Below, in pieces: positions 1 through 6,110 of a DNA stretch of 7,880 nt (position 1 is its first letter; each line of letters begins with the position of its first letter). Both the position numbers and the translations under genes were made by a program. This DNA comes from an uncultured Fretibacterium sp. (lineage in GTDB: Bacteria; Synergistota; Synergistia; Synergistales; Aminobacteriaceae), in contig NZ_CALIAA010000282.1 in assembly GCF_938040765.1 (NCBI RefSeq), positions 1 to 7,880 on the forward strand, read 5' to 3'. The notes under the pieces are model-generated. The model saw nothing but the letters and a program-made list of their open reading frames with translations, made no database searches and had not been told where the DNA came from.

Positions 1-43
1 TTTTACATATTTTCCTTTGGCAAAATGTGCGTTCTTGTTTTAA

Positions 44-814
44 TCAGCGCTTCCCTAAGATCCGCGCCAACAGCAGCGACAGGGAGATCAGCACGGGCAT
101 CACCAGCCCGAGCGCGCACCAGAGCCGTTTCTGCATCGCGCGCATATCGTTCCGCAGCACCTCCAGTCGGCGGCTCCATTGTGCGCTGCAGTCGGCCAGC
201 TCTTGTTCCAGAGCCTCGCGGAGCGTCCGGGCCATGGCCTCCCGGGTCTCGTTCTGAAGTTCGGCCAGCTCCACCGAGAGCGCGTTCAGCTCCCGGCTCT
301 GCGCCTGGTTGTGGGCCCGCAGCAGCCCCTCCCAGATTGGGATCCGGTTTTCCATGAGGTCCGAAAGAGGAGCCTCCCGTTCCGGAGGAAACGCTGCGCC
401 CTCCTCGTCGGAGGGCGATGAGTCGGGGTGGGACGACGCCGGGGCCCTCTGGAGCTCCGCGATGTTCTCGACCGCTGCCTTCAGCTGCGATATCGCCCCC
501 TCCAGCAGGGCGATCCTGCGGTTCGTGTCCTCCAGGGAACGGGCAAGCGCCTCCCGGTGCGCGGGGTTCCCCTCCGGCTCGACGCGCGGCCTCGCCGCGA
601 GCTCGGATACCGCCTCCCGTATCCTCCGCCATGCCGCGTCCTTCTCCTCGTCCTCCAGTGTGCGGAGGGCGGAAAGCTCCTCCTTGAGCGGCGGCAGCAG
701 CCTGGCGGCGAGCTCCGATACGATGCGGGCGCTGGCGTGATCGAGGGGAGGATTTCTCCCGAGTCCAGCCTCCAGCCTCCCAGTCTCCGCGGATTTCTCC
801 GGCTCCGTCTTCAT
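44..814 (-). CDS. Tail-anchored coiled-coil protein, partner of the dynamin-like GTPase
   Basis: I do not recognise a named family for this 256-residue protein. Most of it is charged, heptad-like helix: roughly residues 25-75, 85-125 and 155-230, rich in Glu, Arg, Leu and Ala. A Pro/Ser/acidic linker at about 125-150 breaks the helix. The C-terminus is one strongly hydrophobic segment (about 231-251, LWCALGLVMPVLISLSLLLA) followed by RILGKR, which fits a tail anchor with a cytoplasmic coiled coil. No N-terminal signal peptide is visible. The ATG is preceded by GGAGGG with an 11-base spacer. The gene starts 35 bases after the stop of the GTPase gene on the same strand with no terminator between, so the two are probably cotranscribed. 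By inference it could recruit or scaffold the GTPase at the membrane. A GrpE-like or generic coiled-coil role is possible, but no signature supports it. The reading frame is well supported; the function is not. Confidence 0.85.
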   Translation of the reverse strand: MKTEPEKSAETGRLEAGLGRNPPLDHASARIVSELAARLLPPLKEELSALRTLEDEEKDAAWRRIREAVSELAARPRVEPEGNPAHREALARSLEDTNRRIALLEGAISQLKAAVENIAELQRAPASSHPDSSPSDEEGAAFPPEREAPLSDLMENRIPIWEGLLRAHNQAQSRELNALSVELAELQNETREAMARTLREALEQELADCSAQWSRRLEVLRNDMRAMQKRLWCALGLVMPVLISLSLLLARILGKR

Positions 815-849
815 GAAGTGAAAATCCCTCCGTTCTTACCGTTCTAATC

Positions 850-3800
850 TTAACGGCTTTGCTCCGTCGCGTTTCTTCCCCATTCCCCGCTTCCGCCGGA
901 GGAGGCGGGTGCCTCGTCGTCATCCGACCTTTGAGGTTCCGGCTTGAGGAGACGCAGGGCATCGGCCCTCATCCTCTCCCGAATCTCCCGGAGCGCCATG
1001 CGCAGCCGGTGCTCCGTCAGGGGAGGGGCGAAGTCCAGGCTGCTCTCGCGCCACAGGTCGAGCAGCGTCTCCAGGTCCCCGTCGGAGGAGTCCGCGCCGA
1101 TCTGGCGGCCCAGGGCGATGAAGTCCGTGTAGCGGGGATCGTAGTTCTCGTGGACGAACCAGTCCATTCGGCCGCGGAAGCCACGCAGACGGGTGAATGC
1201 GGCCATGCGGTCGGGGACGTCCAGGACGAGGTCGGGCAGCCGGGTCGCGAAGAGCGCACCGTGGGCCGACGCGGCGATCCAGTCCGGGACGCTCGCGAGG
1301 GCCGGAGCGTAGGGGGAACGGGCGAGGTCCGAGAGCCCGGAGTCCACCCGGGCGATGTCCAGATGCACGATGGGCAGCCACTCCCCGAAGAGGTCGTCCC
1401 AGTCCGCGCCCAGCATGGCCTCTCCCCTGAAGGCGTCGGAGGGCGCGACGAGCACCTCCAGGTCGTCCAACGAGGAGGAGGGGGTGCGCAGGAGTGCGTG
1501 GGGCATCGCCGGGGGGATGCGGCCGCAGAAGATCCATTCGCCCTCCCCGATCTCCCGGCCCTCCGGCGTCCTGGGGACGTCGGTCAGCGAGGCGTCGTGG
1601 GCGAGACGCGAGAGCAGCCGCAGCGAATCGTGACGCCTGAGCCCCAGAAGGACGATGCGGCGGCGTGAGCGCAGCGCGGGGAGGGCCAGAAAACGGGTCT
1701 GGATGGCCTGTTCCGTGAAGGCCCGAAAAAAGGGGGAGAAGAAATTTTCCCCGCTTCCGTCTCCCGGAATGCTCTCCGGGTCCGACGGGGGCTCCGGAGG
1801 AAGGTCGTGCGGCCCCTCGTCCTCCGCCGGCATCGAGCCCTCCAGTCTCAGCTCGTCGATGAGGCGCAGGAGCTTCCGTTCGATCGCCCGCAGGGATGCC
1901 GCCGTCTCCCGAAACGCGGACCTCGAGAGCTCGCGTTCCGCCCTGGAGCGTTTCGTGTCCTCGAGGGCCGCCTCCTCCCGGGCAAGCTCCTCGTAGAGGG
2001 GATCGCAGACGATCTCCCTCATCCGGTTCTCCCACCAGTTCAGATGGGCGTCCAGGACCTCGAGGCGCTCCGTCAGGAGCTGCCTCCATTCCCGTGTCAA
2101 CAGATCCCGATCGACGGTCTGGAGGACGACCCTTCTCCCGGGCCGGAAGGAGAGTCCCCGGAACCATCCGCGGGTCCGTACCTCGCTGGCCTGGTGGCGG
2201 ATGTACCGGTCCAGGTCGGGCAGCTCCGTGCAGAATCCGGGAAGGGGGTCCGGCCGGCTGACGGGGGACAGCTCGTGGCGGACGAGCATCTCGTCGCAGA
2301 AAGCTCCGGCGCGGTCCATGCGTTCCGTCATCCGCCTCAGGAGCTCCGCCCATTCTCCATCCCAGCGCAGGCAGCGTTCGCGGAGGGCCTCCGGGGTCCG
2401 AATCGTCTCCGCCTCGCGCAGAAAACGGCCGATGATCGGTTCGGGGGCGAGCTCACGCTTCCACTCGTTGCGGACCGAGGATATCTCGGCGCTGACCCAG
2501 CGCTGGGCGTCCCGAAGCTCCCGGATCCGGGCGGATTGACGGAGGACCGTCGAGAGGGGCTCACCGCCGTCCGTATCCCTGAGGGCGGAGTCCAGATCCT
2601 CGAGGGTGCGCCGCAGCAGGGCCGCGGCCCTTCGCGCCCGAAGCGCGATGCCGTTGTGGAGCAGGCGCTCCCGGAAGGACGTCATCCGGCGGAGCAGTGG
2701 TTCGAAGTTCGAGGCCCGCCATTCGGCGGAATCACGGTCGTAAAAGTGCCGCAGGGCCAGCTTGGCGGAGATGGGGATGACGGGGTACTCCAGCCGGTCG
2801 GGACGGGCGGCGTCCCTGCGCAGCTCCTGCAGGTAGGCGGCCAGCTTCTGAGCGCGCGAGAGGACGATCCGCCCCCCCTCGAGGTCGTCGCGTTCGAGGT
2901 CGATCTGGGTGAGCAGAAGGATCATCCTCTGGCGCGCCTCCAGGACCGTCCTCACCAGCTCGATGTCCGCGGCCTTGAAGGGGCTGCGTATGGAGGAGAC
3001 GTACAGGACGATGTCCAGGGTCGGGAGGATGCGGCGCAGCACGAGCTCGGAGTGCCGGGGCAATTCGCAGGCGTCGAGGCCGGGCGTATCGACGAGGACC
3101 AGCCCCTGGGGAAGGGCGGCGCCCGGGCCGCTCCATTCGATGCGGGCGACCCCGCGCTCGTTGCCGGGGTTCATTCGCTCCGTCGTGAGCTCCTCGAGCC
3201 TCCGGGGGGTCAGGACGTCCCCTGAGAGCCGTTCGCTCCTGCCATCCTCGTAGCCGACGTCGACGGCCCTGAGGCCGCCCTTGCGGCAGAGGACCGTTAC
3301 GTTGGTCGTGGCCCGGGTCTCCTCGGGGAGGAGGCGCTCGCCCATCATCGCGTTGATCAGGGTGGATTTGCCGCTGCTCGTGATCCCGACGACGCCGACG
3401 GTCAGCTCGGTGCGGCCGGCCGCCCCCAGAAGGGTCTCGAACTGCGCCGTGCGGGACGAGAGCTCGGGGGAGACGGAGCGCGAGGTCAGGACGGCGAGGG
3501 CCGACTGCAGGAGTGCCGTCAGCTCCGCCTGTACGGACTCCGCCGCCGGTATGGCCTCTGCCGGGGCTTCCTCGGTCCCGCGGAGCGGTTCGGACACCGG
3601 GGGGGCCTCTTCGAAGGAGGGGCGGAAGGCGCCGCGCTGGAGGCATCGGCGCAGTCTCAGGTTCTCCTGCTCCGCCTCGGCCTGGTCCGAGACGTCGAGC
3701 AGGACGGCCAGTTCTCCCTCCGAGCCGGGCAGGGGGGACAGGGAGGCCCGAAACGTCCTTGTGCGGCCCCAGATGTCCTGAATACAGAGCAGATCCCCTT

Positions 3801-4461
3801 CCCTCGCCGCCCCGACCCGATCGGCAAGAGAGGGATCCCGGGAGCAGAGGGTCTCCATGACGCCGCCGAGCGGGGCGACGGTCCCCTGTGCGCGCGTGCA
3901 GAACGGAACCGGAAGCGCAGCGAGCAGGGAGCGGAGGGACGCGAGGCGGGAGCAGGCGTTCGTCAACTCGGACTCCGCCGCCGCGAGAAGGCCGGCCGTT
4001 CGTGCGCTCTCGGCCCTCCGTTCCTCGAGCTGCCGCTGCAGTTCCTGGCTGAGGGACCGCCATGCCGCGGCCCGGCGGTCCGAGAGCCTTTGGGGGGTCA
4101 GGTCCGTCTCGGTACCCAGCAGCCGGAGCGGGGCCCCATCGTCCGCGCGAAGGATGCAGGCGTCGAGCCTGAGGGGTCGGTAGATTCCATCGCCGCAATA
4201 AAAGCGTCGTGTGAAGGACAGCGCCGTCCGGTCCGGCTCGTAGAGCGTCCGCAGCATGTGCTGCGTCTCCGCGTGGTCCTCGGGGTGCGACAGCTCGTGC
4301 CACTGGCCGAAGTTCTCCGGCCGGGAGTCGGGGGAAAGTCGCAGGAGCGACAGGAGACGACCCGAGAGGGCAATCTCCCCCGACGGGAAGCGGACCTCGA
4401 GGGCCGCTTGGTCCGAGAGGCGCATGAAGTCCTCCCAGAGGGGGGGCGTGTGTGCGGTCAT
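850..4461 (-). CDS. PAS-PAS dynamin-like large GTPase
   Basis: Large cytoplasmic GTPase of the dynamin superfamily, about 1203 residues from this start. Residues ~20-120 form a PAS domain ending in a PAC-like strand (LLGTETDLT). A coiled coil (~129-173) leads to a second, weaker PAS-like domain (~174-261, LAALPVPF through LLDVSDQAEAEQE). The GTPase domain (~343-603) has P-loop GITSSGKST (359-367), switch I Thr in ATTNV (~384-388), DTPG (458-461), TQID as the G4 motif (518-521) and ISAK near G5 (564-567). A long helical region (~608-878) fits the dynamin middle/effector part. After a Pro/acidic linker, ~933-1133 resembles a second G domain without P-loop residues. No transmembrane segment is evident. 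The start is ambiguous. The longest frame begins at 4512 but lacks a well-placed SD. 4461 overlaps a leader ORF stop as ATGA, so I chose it. 4425 has GGGAGG five bases upstream. Known dynamins hydrolyse GTP to remodel membranes; PAS control of that activity is inferred. Confidence 0.9.
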   Translation of the reverse strand: MTAHTPPLWEDFMRLSDQAALEVRFPSGEIALSGRLLSLLRLSPDSRPENFGQWHELSHPEDHAETQHMLRTLYEPDRTALSFTRRFYCGDGIYRPLRLDACILRADDGAPLRLLGTETDLTPQRLSDRRAAAWRSLSQELQRQLEERRAESARTAGLLAAAESELTNACSRLASLRSLLAALPVPFCTRAQGTVAPLGGVMETLCSRDPSLADRVGAAREGDLLCIQDIWGRTRTFRASLSPLPGSEGELAVLLDVSDQAEAEQENLRLRRCLQRGAFRPSFEEAPPVSEPLRGTEEAPAEAIPAAESVQAELTALLQSALAVLTSRSVSPELSSRTAQFETLLGAAGRTELTVGVVGITSSGKSTLINAMMGERLLPEETRATTNVTVLCRKGGLRAVDVGYEDGRSERLSGDVLTPRRLEELTTERMNPGNERGVARIEWSGPGAALPQGLVLVDTPGLDACELPRHSELVLRRILPTLDIVLYVSSIRSPFKAADIELVRTVLEARQRMILLLTQIDLERDDLEGGRIVLSRAQKLAAYLQELRRDAARPDRLEYPVIPISAKLALRHFYDRDSAEWRASNFEPLLRRMTSFRERLLHNGIALRARRAAALLRRTLEDLDSALRDTDGGEPLSTVLRQSARIRELRDAQRWVSAEISSVRNEWKRELAPEPIIGRFLREAETIRTPEALRERCLRWDGEWAELLRRMTERMDRAGAFCDEMLVRHELSPVSRPDPLPGFCTELPDLDRYIRHQASEVRTRGWFRGLSFRPGRRVVLQTVDRDLLTREWRQLLTERLEVLDAHLNWWENRMREIVCDPLYEELAREEAALEDTKRSRAERELSRSAFRETAASLRAIERKLLRLIDELRLEGSMPAEDEGPHDLPPEPPSDPESIPGDGSGENFFSPFFRAFTEQAIQTRFLALPALRSRRRIVLLGLRRHDSLRLLSRLAHDASLTDVPRTPEGREIGEGEWIFCGRIPPAMPHALLRTPSSSLDDLEVLVAPSDAFRGEAMLGADWDDLFGEWLPIVHLDIARVDSGLSDLARSPYAPALASVPDWIAASAHGALFATRLPDLVLDVPDRMAAFTRLRGFRGRMDWFVHENYDPRYTDFIALGRQIGADSSDGDLETLLDLWRESSLDFAPPLTEHRLRMALREIRERMRADALRLLKPEPQRSDDDEAPASSGGSGEWGRNATEQSR

Positions 4462-4580
4462 CGCCGGGGGCCGCGCTCCGGAATGGGCAAATGCGGCGCC
4501 GCGGACTCCCATCCTTCAGGCGCCCCCCAAAAAAGAGCTGAGACGTTCGTTCCGCGGACCGCAGTTTTTCGATCGGACAT
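4458..4580 (-). CDS. Short leader ORF translationally coupled to the GTPase gene
   Basis: A 40-codon ORF beginning MSDRKTAVRG and ending PERGPRR. Its ATG has one of the better ribosome binding sites in the window (GGAAGAGGAAGG, about four bases from the ATG). Its TGA overlaps the ATG of the GTPase at 4461 as ATGA, a common arrangement for translational coupling. The peptide has no recognisable domain, signal peptide or membrane segment, and no run of a single amino acid that would suggest classical attenuation. It may be a true small protein, a leader that controls GTPase translation, or a chance frame. The combination of SD, overlap and position below a candidate promoter makes chance less likely, but there is no homology evidence. 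Confidence 0.45.
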   Translation of the reverse strand: MSDRKTAVRGTNVSALFWGAPEGWESAAPHLPIPERGPRR

Positions 4581-4593
4581 GGAGCCTTCCTCT
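4581..4593 (-). promoter_or_regulatory. Ribosome binding site of the leader ORF
   Basis: On the minus strand, GAGGAAGG sits about four bases before the ATG at 4580. The purine-rich stretch matches the anti-SD well. It is stronger than anything at suitable spacing before the long-frame GTPase start at 4512, and is the main reason to take the leader ORF seriously. Confidence 0.55.
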
Positions 4594-4666
4594 TCCTGAA
4601 TAGAGCCCGAACAGAGCGCTTGAAAGACGCATAACTTTGACCGCCGGATTTTTCGTCTGCCGGGAT

Positions 4667-4696
4667 ATGCTATCATTGACGTCATGAGTATAGCAT
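4667..4696. promoter_or_regulatory. Imperfect dyad in the divergent control region, candidate operator
   Basis: ATGCTAT (4667-4673) and ATAGCAT (4690-4696) are perfect seven-base inverted arms separated by 16 bases, and the perfect palindrome TGACGTCA (4677-4684) lies between them. The two symmetry centres differ by one base. The right arm overlaps the minus-strand -10. A dyad of this size in a divergent promoter region is typical of a dimeric regulator site, but no regulator gene is visible in the window. Confidence 0.35.
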
Positions 4697-4715
4697 TTGT
4701 CCTTCGTGGCATTGA
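4687..4715 (-). promoter_or_regulatory. Candidate promoter for the GTPase operon (extended -10)
   Basis: Reading the minus strand, TATACT (4692 to 4687) is preceded by TGC (4695-4693), giving an extended -10 TGnTATACT. With a 17-base spacer the -35 position reads TCAATG, a poor match, which is tolerable for an extended -10 promoter. Transcription would start near 4680, leaving a leader of about 100 bases before the short ORF at 4580. This is motif evidence only. Confidence 0.4.
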
Positions 4716-4742
4716 GCCTCTCTCGAGGGAGTAGGATATAAT
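4712..4742 (+). promoter_or_regulatory. Candidate sigma-70-type promoter for the ankyrin-lysA operon
   Basis: A perfect TATAAT lies at 4737-4742. The best -35 is TTGAGC at 4712-4717, matching four of six consensus positions, with a 19-base spacer that is longer than ideal. The start point would be near 4749, about 67 bases before the GTG of the ankyrin gene. The perfect -10 in otherwise GC-rich DNA is the strongest part of the evidence. Confidence 0.5.
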
Positions 4743-4801
4743 AAGTTTGGGTATCTGCTTCATCCCTCACGGCCGGATGGCGGCGGGGCAGCGTTGTCTC
4801 T

Positions 4802-4809
4802 GAGGAGGT
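4802..4809 (+). promoter_or_regulatory. Ribosome binding site fixing the ankyrin gene GTG start
   Basis: GAGGAGGT is followed by six bases (cttatc) and then GTG at 4816. It is close to the ideal anti-SD complement at ideal spacing. It supports the GTG rather than the internal valine codon a few codons later. Confidence 0.8.
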
Positions 4810-4815
4810 CTTATC

Positions 4816-6066
4816 GTGTCTGCGGTGACGCTTCATTTCGAGAACATCCAGGGGCGCATTGCGCGGGCCAGGGAGCTGTCCGAGACCCGGGACCTCCTGG
4901 CGGAGCTCCTCGCCATGTCCGATTTTCGGCTCTTCTCCCTGTGCGGCGTCACCCGATACGCCCCTCAGGACGTCCATAACCTGAGGGATCAGATTTTTTC
5001 CCGGCTCGTCGTGGATCTGGCGCGGAATGGCTGGAACTGCGACTCCGCCTCGTTCGGAGCGGGGCGTCGGGATACCCTGCTGATGGAGATGGCGCGCCGC
5101 GGCCTGCCGCTGACGGTGACCCGTCTTCTGGAGATGGGGGCGAACGCGGACTACAACACCCGGGGCTATGGGGACTCCACCGCGCTCATGGCCGCGCGGG
5201 ACCCCGAGATCATGAAGAAGCTCATCCGGTACGGCGCCAACCCCATGGGGCAGAACGCCAGCAGACAGACGGACTTCACCTACAAACTGCTCAGGGGGTT
5301 CGTCTCGGGAGCCCGTTTCTACCTTTACAACACGGGAAAGATCCCGCTTCAGCCCTTGCTGAACAACCTCAGGGAATGCCTGTTGAGCCGCGAGAGCGTG
5401 CCGTACGATTCGATGTATCCCCTGTGCCTCCTTCCCGTGGTGCCCTCCGGGGTTCCCTATTGCAACATCATCGACAAGAAGCTCGTCGACGCCATGTTCG
5501 ACGGGCAGTTTTTCCCGAGCTCGTCCGAGGCGCTCTCGTTTCGGCTGGAGGATGGGATATCGGTCTGGAGCTATCTGCGTTTTCGCATGGGCGACGCCCT
5601 GAGCGTCTCGCCGGCCCATTTTGTGGCTTATCTGGCCTGCATGGTCAGGGGAGAGGCGTTTTCCGCTCCGGCGGACTTCTCGTGCATCGAGTCGTATCTC
5701 GAAAAGCCGCTGCCCCGCGAGGTTCTGCCTCGAGGGAATATCTCGAAGTCCGTGTTCGTCCACATGCTCTTTTCGCTGGCGAGCCTTCCTCCGCCCCGAC
5801 TGCTTCGGTGGCTTCTGTTGCTGGGCCGGGCCGTCCGCCGTGTCGCTCTGTGGATGGACATTCTGGGGGAGGAGGCCTTTCAGGTCGTCAACGCCGCATT
5901 CCCCGCGGCCCGGAAGAGCAGCCATGTTCTGCAGGAGTTGAGCTTGATACAGTCGCTCCTCTCCATGCGTGTCAACGTCACGGACAGCTTCGGCGAGTTC
6001 CAAATCCCGGAGGAGCTTCGGGCCCCGGTCCTCACCGAGATGCCTCTGGATGGCCTGACGAGCTGA
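4816..6066 (+). CDS. Ankyrin-repeat-containing protein of unknown function
   Basis: A 416-residue protein starting at GTG behind a strong SD. Residues ~85-143 hold about two ankyrin repeats: DTLLMEMARRGLPLTVTRLLEMGANAD, then a second with STALMAA, IMKKLIRYGANP. The TALMAA core and the LLEMGAN/LIRYGAN ends are characteristic. Before this is an Arg/Glu/Leu-rich helical segment (~10-40). The remaining ~270 residues look mostly helical, with no motif I recognise; the hydrophobic run near 329-347 is interrupted by basic residues and is not a convincing membrane span. No signal peptide, so it is probably cytoplasmic. Ankyrin repeats bind other proteins; no enzymatic role is visible. It is first in a probable operon with lysA, 44 bases upstream of it, and divergent from the dynamin operon, so a functional link to either is possible but unproven. 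Confidence 0.88.
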   Translation: MSAVTLHFENIQGRIARARELSETRDLLAELLAMSDFRLFSLCGVTRYAPQDVHNLRDQIFSRLVVDLARNGWNCDSASFGAGRRDTLLMEMARRGLPLTVTRLLEMGANADYNTRGYGDSTALMAARDPEIMKKLIRYGANPMGQNASRQTDFTYKLLRGFVSGARFYLYNTGKIPLQPLLNNLRECLLSRESVPYDSMYPLCLLPVVPSGVPYCNIIDKKLVDAMFDGQFFPSSSEALSFRLEDGISVWSYLRFRMGDALSVSPAHFVAYLACMVRGEAFSAPADFSCIESYLEKPLPREVLPRGNISKSVFVHMLFSLASLPPPRLLRWLLLLGRAVRRVALWMDILGEEAFQVVNAAFPAARKSSHVLQELSLIQSLLSMRVNVTDSFGEFQIPEELRAPVLTEMPLDGLTS

Positions 6067-6093
6067 ATCGCGAGGCCGATACCCGGTTTTTTG

Positions 6094-6100
6094 AAGGAGG
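6094..6100 (+). promoter_or_regulatory. Ribosome binding site fixing the lysA GTG start
   Basis: AAGGAGG ends ten bases before GTG at 6111. The same frame stays open far upstream inside the ankyrin gene, so this SD, together with where LysA homology begins, decides the start. The protein then begins MPHLFWGG and enters the decarboxylase fold at once. Confidence 0.75.
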
Positions 6101-6110
6101 AAGGGCTGCC

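Noticed and set aside
1..43. Possible terminator after the minus-strand operon
   Set aside because: The only inverted repeat (TTTTGCC-AAA-GGAAAA) is short, bulged and AT-rich, and is not a convincing intrinsic terminator.
3..962. 319-residue minus-strand ORF overlapping the coiled-coil gene
   Set aside because: Low-complexity Gly/Arg/Pro composition typical of an out-of-frame reading in GC-rich DNA. It overlaps a frame with a good SD, heptads and a membrane tail.
920..2353. 477-residue minus-strand ORF inside the GTPase gene
   Set aside because: Shifted frame of the GTPase gene, rich in Pro/Arg/Gly, with no domain visible.
1807..3225. 472-residue plus-strand ORF antisense to the GTPase gene
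   Set aside because: Mirror frame of a real GC-rich gene; no motif and no convincing start signal.
2732..4303. 523-residue minus-strand ORF inside the GTPase gene
   Set aside because: Out-of-frame Arg/Pro/Gly-rich reading. The true frame carries the P-loop and DTPG motifs.
4523..4534. C6A6 run (T6G6 on the minus strand) as a slippery or phase-variable site joining the leader ORF to the GTPase
   Set aside because: A shift into the GTPase frame meets a TGA at 4518-4516 almost at once, so slippage would not create a fusion.
4749..4815. Lysine riboswitch or other structured leader upstream of the ankyrin-lysA unit
   Set aside because: The leader is too short for a lysine riboswitch, and only a five-base stem (CATCC/GGATG) is visible.
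4516..6003. 495-residue minus-strand ORF antisense to the ankyrin gene
   Set aside because: Antisense shadow. The sense frame has the SD, ankyrin motifs and operon context.
5376..6110. Long upstream extension of the lysA frame
   Set aside because: The extension overlaps the ankyrin gene in another frame and has shadow-type composition. The SD at 6094 and the family N-terminus place the start at 6111.
6067..6110. Possible terminator between the ankyrin gene and lysA (T6 run after CCCGG)
   Set aside because: The T-run is preceded by a stem of only about three base pairs, and the lysA SD follows immediately.
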